Source: Mucilaginibacter terrae | Lineage (GTDB): Bacteria > Bacteroidota > Bacteroidia > Sphingobacteriales > Sphingobacteriaceae | DNA: 64,000 bases | Assembly: GCF_031951985.1 (NCBI RefSeq) | Contig: NZ_JAVLVU010000001.1 | Span: 2,232,001-2,296,000, forward strand | Direction of reading: 5' to 3' | Shown here: piece by piece, positions 17,518 through 26,528 of the stretch | Position numbering within the stretch: the stretch's first letter is position 1 | Layout of the letters: each line of letters begins with the position of its first letter | The notes under the pieces: model-generated | What the model was told of the DNA's origin: nothing | Seen by the model: the letters and a program-made list of their open reading frames with translations, nothing else | Databases searched by the model: none | Translations under genes and position numbers: made by a program

Positions 17518-18474
17518 CTAATTATTTACCACACTTATTAAATTCACCTCAAATCTTATACAACTAAAAGGAGGTATAATAACAACTCCATTACTGGTAC
17601 TCCCGGCATAGCCATAAGCTATATTTGAAGGTATTAACATAGAAAGCTTACCTCCTGCCTTTATTTTCTTAATACCCTCTGCAAAGCCCGGAGTAATACC
17701 TTCCACATCAAGAGGAACCCCTGCTGGATCAGCATTTGAAGAAATATCAAACTGAGTGCCATTAAGCAAACTACCTGTATATTGTACATATACAGTTGAG
17801 TTATCAGTAACAACTACTTTACCAGTATCGGCCTGGGTTTGTTTCCAAAATAAACCCGACACGGTATTGTGATTGTATGTGCTCAAATCAATACCATTGG
17901 CAGCTGCATATTTACGAATAGATAATTCATCATAAGCATTTTGACGGGTTAGTAATTTAGTAGCAGGGTCAACATAATCGTCCATTACGTTAATATAATA
18001 CTCTAAACTGGTATTACCTGGTAAACGGCCGCTGCCAGTACCCGACCCACTTTGCCCGTAAGCTAAACGCGAAGGAATAATAATACGCGCACGTGTACCT
18101 TTAGTTTTAATAATATTTTTAAAAGCCAAAGCTAAACCTTTAGGAGATAATGCTCCTGCATAATTATAACTACGGCTGGTAATAGTATCAGTAATGCTAT
18201 ACTTGCCATCTAACGAACGTATACTATATACAAATGCAACACGTGTTGGATCTGAAATTGCGTCGCCTTTACCTTGAGCAAGTATTTCATAATAAATACC
18301 GGTAGTATCGCCATCGCTTACATCACGCTTCATGCCGGTTAAACTGTTTGCTTTTATATAAGCATCAATCTGTTGCTGGTCGTAAGTTTTAATGTCAATA
18401 TCGTTTCCATCTTTACGGCAAGCACTTAAAGCCACAACAGCCAGTAAAATAAACGCTGAATAAATTTGTTTCAT
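17518..18474 (-). CDS. Lipoprotein with two FKBP-type peptidyl-prolyl isomerase domains
   Basis: 318 residues. The N-terminus MKQIYSAFILLAVVALSACRK is a lipoprotein signal with lipobox cysteine 19. Two FKBP-like modules follow: about 60-170 (FVYSIRSLDG, then RARIIIPSRLAYGQSG) and about 195-318 (VQYTGSLLNGTQFD, then GFAEGIKKIKAGGKLSMLIPSNIAYGYAG). The second domain keeps the canonical FKBP motifs better than the first. The predicted role is cis-trans prolyl isomerisation of envelope proteins. A second, single-domain FKBP lipoprotein gene lies 9 bp upstream in the same orientation, so the two form an operon. Confidence 0.88.
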   Translation of the reverse strand: MKQIYSAFILLAVVALSACRKDGNDIDIKTYDQQQIDAYIKANSLTGMKRDVSDGDTTGIYYEILAQGKGDAISDPTRVAFVYSIRSLDGKYSITDTITSRSYNYAGALSPKGLALAFKNIIKTKGTRARIIIPSRLAYGQSGSGTGSGRLPGNTSLEYYINVMDDYVDPATKLLTRQNAYDELSIRKYAAANGIDLSTYNHNTVSGLFWKQTQADTGKVVVTDNSTVYVQYTGSLLNGTQFDISSNADPAGVPLDVEGITPGFAEGIKKIKAGGKLSMLIPSNIAYGYAGSTSNGVVIIPPFSCIRFEVNLISVVNN

Positions 18475-18483
18475 TTATAAAAA

Positions 18484-19008
18484 TCAGTTCGTTACGTCAA
18501 ACACTTCAATAGTAAAATCGAGCACGGCATTGGCCGGCAAACCAACCACCGGTTGCGCATAAGGGCCATATCCATAGGCGGATGATATAAATAGCCTGAT
18601 AACACCACCTTCACCTACCTTTGGCAGCCCTATCCTCCAACCTCGTATAACCTCTCCCAAAACAAAGGATGGGTGAATATCACCTGTTTGGCTAAATACC
18701 TTACCAGTAGTTAATAATTTACCGGTATACCCCACCGTAACCGAGCTTGATAAGCTGTAAAGCGGCTCGCTGGTTCCGGGTTTTTCAATTATATACCAAA
18801 CACCTATAGTATCGGGGCGGCCTAAAATATTCTCAACCCTTTTGGCTTTTCCTTTTAAGTTGTTTCGTACCAGGTAATTGTTGATCAGGTTGCTGTCAAT
18901 GGCTACCTGGTCTGTATTAATTACGGCCGGATCATCAACTTTGTTACAGGCAGTAAATAATCCCGTAAAAAGTATAGCAAAACAAAATAAAAGTAATAAC
19001 CTGTTCAT
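18484..19008 (-). CDS. FKBP-type peptidyl-prolyl isomerase lipoprotein
   Basis: A 174-residue protein from ATG 19008 (MNRLLLLFCFAILFTGLFTACNK), which gives a proper lipobox ending at Cys21; the longer frame to 19077 lacks any signal logic. One FKBP domain is visible: VTVGYTGKLLTTGKVF, GWRIGLPKVGEGGVIRLFISSAYGYG and the final AVLDFTIEVFDV. Each lipoprotein in this pair carries a short N-terminal helix (NLINNYLVRNNLKG here, QIDAYIKANSLTG in the partner), so they share ancestry. Confidence 0.87.
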   Translation of the reverse strand: MNRLLLLFCFAILFTGLFTACNKVDDPAVINTDQVAIDSNLINNYLVRNNLKGKAKRVENILGRPDTIGVWYIIEKPGTSEPLYSLSSSVTVGYTGKLLTTGKVFSQTGDIHPSFVLGEVIRGWRIGLPKVGEGGVIRLFISSAYGYGPYAQPVVGLPANAVLDFTIEVFDVTN

Positions 19009-19118
19009 GCCCCACTTACTAATCGGCAAATTTACCTTTTTAAAGCACAAAAACGGCAGGTTAACAATTTTTAACATTTTGGGGTGAGCATAATATGTAT
19101 TTACGAGTGTAAAACGTA

Positions 19119-19559
19119 TTATTCGGGATTATAATCTAACGTGAGCTGATTTATTTTTTTAAGCGCATTGGTAAGGTATTGTTTCTCCTTATCGGTAATA
19201 TGATCGTTTAAATAAGCATTAAACTGCTTTACTATTGCGCGCGACATTTGCCTTTTTTGCTTACCCTGCTCGGTAAGATATATTTTAACCGAACGCTTAT
19301 CCCCCTCGTTAGACTGGCGGTATATAAGGTCCATTTTTTCGAGCTGGCTCAGCATACGCGATAAGCTGGTTGATTTAATACCCAGTAAAGCTGCCAGCTG
19401 CGATACCGTAGTGCCTTCCTTCTCATCAATATTAATTAGCACATAACCTATAGATTGAGTAATACCAAAATCGGCCACTAATTGGTTGTAGCGGTTGGCC
19501 ATATTTTGCCAAACAATTTTTAACAGGTAATCAATGGTTTCGTGGTGATGATGTTTCAC
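19119..19559 (-). CDS. MarR-family transcriptional regulator
   Basis: A winged-helix regulator of about 146 residues, from GTG 19559 (reading KHHHHETIDYLLKIVW after the start) rather than TTG 19583. GTTVSQLAALLGIKSTSLSR is the recognition helix region, and EGDKRSVKIYLTEQGKQ is the wing and following helix typical of MarR. The dimerisation helices are N- and C-terminal. The adjacent genes are FKBP lipoproteins downstream and gamma-glutamyltransferase upstream, all on the same strand; the target is unknown. Confidence 0.88.
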   Translation of the reverse strand: MKHHHHETIDYLLKIVWQNMANRYNQLVADFGITQSIGYVLINIDEKEGTTVSQLAALLGIKSTSLSRMLSQLEKMDLIYRQSNEGDKRSVKIYLTEQGKQKRQMSRAIVKQFNAYLNDHITDKEKQYLTNALKKINQLTLDYNPE

Positions 19560-19742
19560 AGCTACAGCAAGTATGCAAATCAAAGGTAATTAAAAATGTA
19601 TGTGAGCCAAATAAAAGTGAATTGACTGTTTTGGATGTGATATTGCTTATATCATATTAAAAAAACCAACTCAAATACATCTTGGTAAATCCTGAGATTA
19701 CATAATTTGTAATCCTGAATCTGCACTACTGGTTCATTTATA

Positions 19743-21428
19743 TTACCATCCTGCTTTGGTATCATCTCCTCTTGGGTCGGCGCCGCCTACATAGCCCTGC
19801 GGCGTTACCACAATGGCATCAACCCGGCCAATGCTGCCCCGGGGCTTTATTTTATAACCTTTTTGTTGGAGCTTATTAAGTACCTCATCGGTAAAGGCTG
19901 CAGTTTCGGGCTGAATTTCATCAGGCAGCCATTGGTGGTGGAAACGTTTGGATGTTACCGCTTGCTGTGCATCCTGCCCAAAATCAATTACATTTAATAT
20001 GGTTTGAAACACCGAGGTTATAATAGTTGACCCGCCCGGTGTGCCAACCACCATGAAGAGTTTACCGTTTTTTTCAATAATAGTGGGCGTCATGGATGAT
20101 AGCATGCGTTTGCCCGGCTGTATGCTGTTTGCCTTGCCGCCTACCAGTCCGTACATGTTTGGTACGCCCGGTTTCGAGCTAAAATCATCCATTTCGTTAT
20201 TGAGCAAAAAGCCTGCACCGTTAACAAATATTTTGTTGCCAAACGAGCCATTGAGCGTAGTGGTAATTGATACCGCATTGCCCGCAGCATCAACAATAGA
20301 AAAGTGGGTAGTTTGGTCGCTTTCGTAACCGGCAAAGCTGCCGGGCTGTATACTGCTGCTTGGAGTAGCTGCATCCCAGCTAAAGCTTTTCATTCTGCCG
20401 ATTATATAATCGGGTTTCAACAGGCTATCAACAGGCACTTTATAAAAATCAGGGTCGCCCAGGTATTTAGAACGATCGGCATACACGCGCCGTTCGGCCT
20501 CTGTGATCAATCGCACCGTCGAATCCTGGTTGTGCCCCCAACGGTTTAACGGATAAGGCTCAACACTACGCAGCAACTGCAATAAAGCAATACCACCGCT
20601 TGATGGCGGGGGCATAGTAATAACCTTATAACCTTTATAACTACCCGTAATTGCCTTGCGCCATACCGAATGGTAGTTATTCAAATCGGCCTGGCTTATT
20701 AAGCCGCCCCCGGTTTTCATTTCGGCCACCATGTAGTTTGCCACAGCGCCCTCATAAAAACCGGCACGCCCTTTATCACTAATCAGCGTTAATGTTTTGG
20801 CCAAATCTTCCTGTACTAATACATCACCAGCTTTCCAGGGCGTGGTTTTTATAAAATAGTTTTTACCATTGGCATTGAGCTTGGTAAATTGCTCCTGGCT
20901 GCGGTTAATATCATTCGCCAAATGTTCGGTTACTACAAATCCTTTGCGGGCCAGGTCTATCGCCGGTTGCACTACATCGACCCATTTTAGCTTGCCATAT
21001 TTTTGATGAGCCTGCACCATACCATCAACCGAACCGGGTACACCGGCCGCCTGATGTGTGAATAAACTTTTATTAGGTATAACATTCCCGCTACCGTCAA
21101 GATACATATTGGTAGTGGCTAAGGCGGGAGCCTTTTCCCTGAAATCTAAAGTACTGGTTTGCCCGGCCGCCGAACGGTAAACCATAAAACCGCCGCCCCC
21201 AATATTACCGGCCTGAGGTAAGGTTACCGCCAGGGCAAACTGCACAGCTACGGCGGCATCAACGGCATTACCACCTTTTTTCAGTACTTCAAGCCCGGCA
21301 CGGGCAGCATCGGGGTAAGCGCAAACTACCATACCCTTATAGTACCCTTTGGTTTGTGCCGATGTATTTACCGTAAAGCCTGCAACTGCTATAAATAAGC
21401 AGGCAGCAGCACGTTTTAAATTTACCAT
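19743..21428 (-). CDS. ggt: Gamma-glutamyltransferase (periplasmic)
   Basis: A 561-residue Ntn hydrolase that cleaves gamma-glutamyl bonds, for example in glutathione. The signal peptide ends near NTSAQ. The small-subunit nucleophile is the Thr in DQTTHFSIVDAAGNAV, where the precursor self-cleaves. Further motifs are GGNAVDAAVAVQFALAV, IGGGGFMVYR, FREKAPA, SSGGIALLQ, TTLNGSFGNKI and the substrate-pocket SSMTPTI. Length is normal. The start is ATG 21428, with a 180-bp divergent region to the next gene. It is followed by about 180 bp before MarR. Confidence 0.93.
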   Translation of the reverse strand: MVNLKRAAACLFIAVAGFTVNTSAQTKGYYKGMVVCAYPDAARAGLEVLKKGGNAVDAAVAVQFALAVTLPQAGNIGGGGFMVYRSAAGQTSTLDFREKAPALATTNMYLDGSGNVIPNKSLFTHQAAGVPGSVDGMVQAHQKYGKLKWVDVVQPAIDLARKGFVVTEHLANDINRSQEQFTKLNANGKNYFIKTTPWKAGDVLVQEDLAKTLTLISDKGRAGFYEGAVANYMVAEMKTGGGLISQADLNNYHSVWRKAITGSYKGYKVITMPPPSSGGIALLQLLRSVEPYPLNRWGHNQDSTVRLITEAERRVYADRSKYLGDPDFYKVPVDSLLKPDYIIGRMKSFSWDAATPSSSIQPGSFAGYESDQTTHFSIVDAAGNAVSITTTLNGSFGNKIFVNGAGFLLNNEMDDFSSKPGVPNMYGLVGGKANSIQPGKRMLSSMTPTIIEKNGKLFMVVGTPGGSTIITSVFQTILNVIDFGQDAQQAVTSKRFHHQWLPDEIQPETAAFTDEVLNKLQQKGYKIKPRGSIGRVDAIVVTPQGYVGGADPRGDDTKAGW

Positions 21429-21607
21429 ACCTTAACCTCTAATTTTTTGTAATTTAATGAATAGAGTTAAACTTATGAGGCAAAGGACCGTCATAATGAC
21501 TTAAAAATTTATCACTGATACTCAATACTTACATCGCTTAAACACAAATTTAAGATCACAAAATGGCATAAAACCCCAAATTTGCCGTTTACTACAAAAC
21601 TCACATC

Positions 21608-22102
21608 ATGAAAAAAACAGCTCTAATACTACTTGCCTCGGCATTTATAATGCTATTTCAGCAGCAGGCAAAAGCACAATTATATACAGCAGCAGCCGGT
21701 TTAAAATTTGGCGGTTATGAAAATGGCCCTTCAGGAAAATACTTTTTAAACGAGAGTAACGCCATAGAAGGTATTTTAGGCATTCGTAAAAACGGATTGG
21801 TTGTTACAGGATTATACCAAATACACCAAGATGCGTTTAATGTAGCACAGCTTAAATGGTATTATGGTGCAGGCGCGCACTTAGGTGCCATGAGCGAAGG
21901 GCGTTACAAACGCTTTGGCGGTGGTGATGAGTATTACAAAGGCGGTATACTGTTAGGTGCCGATGCTGTTTTAGGCTTAGAGTATCTCATTCCTCAAAGC
22001 CCTATTGCCATAAGCCTCGATCTTAACCCCCGCCTTGAACTTGGGCGCGGACCATTTTTTGACGTTGCACCAGGCTTAGGCATAAAATATACCTTTAAAT
22101 AA
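21608..22102 (+). CDS. Secreted beta-barrel-like protein of unknown function
   Basis: A 164-residue protein with a signal peptide (MKKTALILLASAFIMLFQ, cleaved near AKAQ). It then shows alternating hydrophobic/aromatic strands rich in Gly and Tyr, ending FDVAPGLGIKYTFK; the terminal aromatic residue with alternating pattern is typical of small outer-membrane beta-barrels. I do not recognise a named family. It is a single-gene unit ending in an 18-bp perfect hairpin shared with the convergent subtilase gene. Confidence 0.78.
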   Translation: MKKTALILLASAFIMLFQQQAKAQLYTAAAGLKFGGYENGPSGKYFLNESNAIEGILGIRKNGLVVTGLYQIHQDAFNVAQLKWYYGAGAHLGAMSEGRYKRFGGGDEYYKGGILLGADAVLGLEYLIPQSPIAISLDLNPRLELGRGPFFDVAPGLGIKYTFK

Positions 22103-22119
22103 AGTTAGGCATTATCCTA

Positions 22120-22158
22120 AACAAGAACGCCATTGCAGTTTGCAATGGCGTTCTTGTT
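22120..22158. terminator. Bidirectional terminator, 18-bp perfect stem
   Basis: AACAAGAACGCCATTGCA pairs perfectly with its complement around GTT and lies between convergent genes ending at 22102 (+) and 22169 (-). Confidence 0.88.
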
Positions 22159-22168
22159 TAACGTGCTT

Positions 22169-25100
22169 TTATTTAGCAATAATTATTTTAGCCGAATACG
22201 CTTTTTGCCCCAGCATTATGCGCATTACATAAGTACCGGCGGCATACCGGCTAACGTTAATGGCACCACTGTAGTTACCTGCCTGTACAGCCGATTGATT
22301 ATTATAAACAACCTGCCCTTGTGTACTGATAAGCGACAAAGTGAGCGTATTTGCTTCGGGCGCTACAAAAGAAATATTTAAGTTAGTAGCTGTTGGCACC
22401 GGATACACCGATAGCTTAATATCGGTTGAGGTATTTACCACCCCATCGGCCTTAACGTAGGTATAAAGCGGTGAGATAGCCGTACAACCTGTAACCAGTA
22501 TATTTTGTAATTGATAGTTACCGCTTTGCGCTGGCACCAGCGTTTGGCTTGTTGCCCCGGGTATTAAAGTACCATTTAAGTACCACTGATTATTTGTTGC
22601 AAAATTTGATGAAAGCATTGTACCATTTTGCGTAATAACAGGACTTGTTACCTGTACTGGCACACGTACAGCCGATGGGCAACCACTGCTGGCCACTTTC
22701 ATGTCATAAAAAAAGTAATAAAAACCACGGTAAGCTGTAGTATCAGTAGGGTTATTAGCCAATACTGCATTATTACGCTGAATGTTAAAAACTGCATTCC
22801 CAAAAGGATAGCCGCTTACACCAGCGTTACTTCTAAACAATGTAGCGCCATCAGCATAACTTACAGTTAAACGATAAATACCGGCTTGAGGCAGCACTAA
22901 ATTTAAATTATAAACCTGACCCTGATCGGCTAAATCATCGTTTTGCGCGCCGGCTGCGGGCGTAGTGCGGGTTGCCGTTACTGCTAAATTGGTACGGGCA
23001 ACCTCCTGCCCGTTAGCGTTGGTAGCTATAACGCTAACTGTACCCGAATTACCCACATACAAACGCGCACTTTGAATTACAATTGGGATTTGTGTAGATA
23101 CTGTAACCGATTGGCCGAACTGATTATAACCTCCCCCACCAAAATTAGACTTGGTCGCAGGTCCAACAGATGCACTGTAATCATTAAGGGCTGCATAAAA
23201 GGTATTGTTGGTTGGCGTGGCCTTTGTAAGCGCACTTGAACCGGCAGTTACAGGCGTACCTCCGGTTGGAACAGTGTACCATAACACTTCGCCCTCACCA
23301 CTGCCCGAGAGCAGGTATTGCTTGGTATCATCGCAATAAGCAGCCATTAAATTTGCCGGTACTGGTATAGATCCTATCACAATATTAGCTGTAACGCCAT
23401 TATTAGCCGCAACCTGATCATTAGTAAGATTTGTAGTTGCTGTTATAGTGTACGATGCACCGGCCACGGCATTGAACGTACCGTTGAGTATAAAATCATC
23501 TTCGGCCAGCGTAGCAAGTGTTTTGGTATAGGTTTCGGTTAAAGTAATGGTTTGCCCTCCGGCAACAGGAGTAACGGTTACAGTTACCGGTATATTGCTT
23601 ATGGTTGTACGTCCAAAGTTTTTCAGTCTTACACTAATGTTTGATGTTCCGGCACAGGCTCCGCCCACTGCAGTGTTGGTAACCCTTATGGCACCTGCAT
23701 CACGGGCGGCTTGTATAAACTGCACGCGGTAATCCTGCGTTTCACCTTTATTATAAGTTCCGCAAGGCAAAATGGCGGTATCATCTGTAGTTTCCACCAA
23801 TACTACCCGCATCAAACTATAATTTCCGGCTATGGCAGCGGCTGGTACGGTTATATTGGCGTTGTAGGTACCTGTTCCGTTTATTACGCCGGTTGTGGCA
23901 ACCAGTTCAGTTACAGGGTCAAAAGTTCCATCACCGTTCCAATCAATAAATACTTTGGCACGTTTGTTAAAATTGCCTCCGCAGGTACCTAATGTTAGGC
24001 TTAACGGATAGCTCAAGCCCTGCTCTAATTGTATTACCCTGTTAGTATAATCGCTATAAGTAGTGCAGCCGGCAGCAGGAGTATTGTTAATGTTTGATAG
24101 GGTAACATTGTCGATGCGTGAGTCGGCGCTTGATGCCGGAGCCGAAGCGCAATAAGGAGATCCACCTACGCCTGTGACAATTAATGAATACGGCTGAGAG
24201 CCACCCTGCAAGGTTCCTTTATGACTTACTCGTATTGTATAAGTATGACCCGGAATTACATTATCAACATAAACCTGCTCAACGTTATCGCGTGTATTAT
24301 CGCCGCGTGTGGCTGCAACTGATGGAGTTAACAAGTTGAGTGTCCAGGGGCTGTATGTAGTTGATGCATCGCTGATGCGAATATCTAAATCATTAATGAG
24401 TTTGGCAGTACGATCGTTTAGTGTGCCATCTGCCGCAACTGTGGCTTGCGGATCTGTCCAGGCTATGGTGGCCACCAGGGTACCGTTGCCCGAGGCTACC
24501 ACACTAAGTGTTTGAGTTTGTCCCTGCTGTAAAGTATTTTCGTTTATCAGGCTTTTTGTTCCCTTATCGGTTATAGCCTGGGCTGCTTTGCGGCTGTCAA
24601 GCACACCCCAGCCGTATATATAATCAGGGCCGATATTACCTGCATCAAAAGCGGTATGGCAAACTAATCCTTTTAAGGTAGCCGAACGCATAAACGCACC
24701 GGCATTTTTTTGTGAATAATACTCTTGTAATAAGAGTAATGACCCGGTAACATTTGGCGTGGCCATTGAGGTACCTGACAAAGTTGTGTATGCCGTATTG
24801 CTGCTGTTACTGGTTGATAAAACCTGGTCGCCATCGCCGCAAATATCAGGCTTAATACGGCCATCATCTGTTGGGCCAAGCGAACTAAAACTGGTTACAG
24901 ATACCGATTGCGGCGTTGTAGGCCCGTTGGGCAACTGGTTTATAGCGCCAACGGTAAGCACGTTTTTAGCAACCGAAAAACCGGCAATTATATCAAAACC
25001 ACTATTGCTGCTTATACCAGCAGGGCGAGGGCCTTTACTTACTAAAGTTGGATCGGTACGGCTGGCATAGCCCCAGTAGTTAGCTCCTACTGCCGGCCCT

Positions 25101-25927
25101 GTGTAACTGCGGTTATTACCCGCTGCCGAAACAATAAGATAATAAGGGGCATTTACGGCCACCTGATCTATACTGCGCGATTCGCTGTCATAAAAACCGA
25201 ATTTGTAATCTTCGGTATCGCCGGGTAAACCATACCATTCCCAGCGGGCTTCGTCATCATTGTAATTCCAGCCTACAATAGGGCCATAAGAGTGGTTGGA
25301 GAGCAACAAGCCTGATGCAGCTGCGGTTATTTCGGCTATATCTGCGTTAAAATCATAGGACTGCAGAGTGCCTGCATTAAAAGCCATGCCCTTGGCCGGG
25401 GCATAAATGCCCTTTGCTATCATAGTACCAGCTACGTGAGTTGAATGCTGCGAAGTTGCGGCTGCTGCATTGCGCAGGGTAATAGTTTTACCGGCAAATT
25501 CCTGGTGAGTGGTTAACACCGAGCCACCATCCCAAATAGCCAATTTATTATTTAGCGTAGTGCTTGAGCCCGAAAGGTTCAGGCCTAAATCGCCACCGGT
25601 TTGAATGCTGTTTGTGCGGGTGGTTGCTGCCGCAGTGGTATTGTTGTAAGTTTTATAAAAAACAGGAAAACCCAATGGAGTGATGCGCTGCAGTGCAATT
25701 TCTTCGCCGGTTTTAGTGGTTCTGCGGGTTATCCAATTGCGTTGAGGAGCTAATAATAATGCCTTTTGCAAGCCAGTATTATAGGTATTTTCTATCTGAA
25801 CGGCCAACTGGTCGAGCTCGGCTTTTTTAGCTTCGGTTACCAATGGCTTTTGAGCCAAAGCATTACATATTGATAGTAACACTATTGCAGCAGTCCAAAC
25901 ACTTTTACTAAATTTATTGCTATACAT
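22169..25927 (-). CDS. T9SS-secreted subtilisin-like serine protease (S8) with GEVED domain
   Basis: 1252 residues. After a signal peptide (to about CNALAQ) comes the S8 protease with the full triad: Asp133 in IWDGG, His161 in HSTHVAGTM and Ser387 in SGTSMATP. A proprotein-convertase-like beta domain follows (HTYTIRVSHKGTL), then a GEVED module (FIDWNGDGTFDPVTE to GETQDYRVQF), CARDB-like repeats, and a C-terminal type A T9SS sorting domain (SVYPVPTATNLNISF to AAGTYVMRI). It is therefore exported through the secretion system encoded elsewhere in this window. A 7-bp hairpin (GCGATTG/CAATCGC, 25937-25955) sits just upstream of the start. Confidence 0.93.
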   Translation of the reverse strand: MYSNKFSKSVWTAAIVLLSICNALAQKPLVTEAKKAELDQLAVQIENTYNTGLQKALLLAPQRNWITRRTTKTGEEIALQRITPLGFPVFYKTYNNTTAAATTRTNSIQTGGDLGLNLSGSSTTLNNKLAIWDGGSVLTTHQEFAGKTITLRNAAAATSQHSTHVAGTMIAKGIYAPAKGMAFNAGTLQSYDFNADIAEITAAASGLLLSNHSYGPIVGWNYNDDEARWEWYGLPGDTEDYKFGFYDSESRSIDQVAVNAPYYLIVSAAGNNRSYTGPAVGANYWGYASRTDPTLVSKGPRPAGISSNSGFDIIAGFSVAKNVLTVGAINQLPNGPTTPQSVSVTSFSSLGPTDDGRIKPDICGDGDQVLSTSNSSNTAYTTLSGTSMATPNVTGSLLLLQEYYSQKNAGAFMRSATLKGLVCHTAFDAGNIGPDYIYGWGVLDSRKAAQAITDKGTKSLINENTLQQGQTQTLSVVASGNGTLVATIAWTDPQATVAADGTLNDRTAKLINDLDIRISDASTTYSPWTLNLLTPSVAATRGDNTRDNVEQVYVDNVIPGHTYTIRVSHKGTLQGGSQPYSLIVTGVGGSPYCASAPASSADSRIDNVTLSNINNTPAAGCTTYSDYTNRVIQLEQGLSYPLSLTLGTCGGNFNKRAKVFIDWNGDGTFDPVTELVATTGVINGTGTYNANITVPAAAIAGNYSLMRVVLVETTDDTAILPCGTYNKGETQDYRVQFIQAARDAGAIRVTNTAVGGACAGTSNISVRLKNFGRTTISNIPVTVTVTPVAGGQTITLTETYTKTLATLAEDDFILNGTFNAVAGASYTITATTNLTNDQVAANNGVTANIVIGSIPVPANLMAAYCDDTKQYLLSGSGEGEVLWYTVPTGGTPVTAGSSALTKATPTNNTFYAALNDYSASVGPATKSNFGGGGYNQFGQSVTVSTQIPIVIQSARLYVGNSGTVSVIATNANGQEVARTNLAVTATRTTPAAGAQNDDLADQGQVYNLNLVLPQAGIYRLTVSYADGATLFRSNAGVSGYPFGNAVFNIQRNNAVLANNPTDTTAYRGFYYFFYDMKVASSGCPSAVRVPVQVTSPVITQNGTMLSSNFATNNQWYLNGTLIPGATSQTLVPAQSGNYQLQNILVTGCTAISPLYTYVKADGVVNTSTDIKLSVYPVPTATNLNISFVAPEANTLTLSLISTQGQVVYNNQSAVQAGNYSGAINVSRYAAGTYVMRIMLGQKAYSAKIIIAK

Positions 25928-26048
25928 ATATTAGTAGCGATTGGCATACAATCGCCTTATAATTTTTGACTAATTTAATATTATCTGATAAGATTTTATG
26001 GTCAAAAATATTTACAATAAATTTATTCTTTTCCTTAAACTGATATAC

Positions 26049-26519
26049 ATGAAATTCAACTCCTTTTGGTACATAAAAATTATTGGCATTGTCTTAATTA
26101 CAGGTATTATCATCATTTCATGTTCGATGCAAAAACCACAACAAATTACACAAGGTATTGAGGGACAAGTAACCCGCCTTAGCGGAAACCAGATGCCCAT
26201 GAAAGGTCGATTGCCAGCACAAGGAAAAGGCTTACTTGCCGATATTTTAATTTATGAGGCTACAACCATACAGCAAACCGAAGGACAAATACCACTTTTC
26301 AATAACATTAAAACACATAAGATTGGCCAAACCAAAAGTGATAGCACAGGCCATTATAAAATATCTTTACCTCCCGGGAATTACTCGGTATTTATGAAAT
26401 TTAACGGGAAATTTTTTGCTTCTGAAACCGATGGTAAAGGTACATTGAACCCGGCCGAAGTTATAAACGGGAAAATTACCCAACGCAATATCACGGTTAA
26501 TGTTGGAGCAGCATATTAA
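26049..26519 (+). CDS. Putative lipoprotein with carboxypeptidase-regulatory-like fold
   Basis: A 156-residue protein from ATG 26049 (MKFNSFWYIKIIGIVLITG), with a lipobox-like IIISC. The mature part reads GIEGQVTRLSGNQMP, KSDSTGHYKISLPPGNYSVFM and GKITQRNITV, the pattern of CarboxypepD_reg-like beta-sandwich domains. The upstream in-frame ATG 25998 adds 17 residues and is less likely. It is divergent from the subtilase and convergent with the AsmA-like gene. Function is unknown. Confidence 0.75.
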   Translation: MKFNSFWYIKIIGIVLITGIIIISCSMQKPQQITQGIEGQVTRLSGNQMPMKGRLPAQGKGLLADILIYEATTIQQTEGQIPLFNNIKTHKIGQTKSDSTGHYKISLPPGNYSVFMKFNGKFFASETDGKGTLNPAEVINGKITQRNITVNVGAAY

Positions 26520-26528
26520 ACTTTAGGC

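Noticed and set aside
19009..19077. N-terminal extension of the single-domain FKBP lipoprotein
   Set aside because: It would place the lipoprotein signal peptide 23 residues inside the protein.
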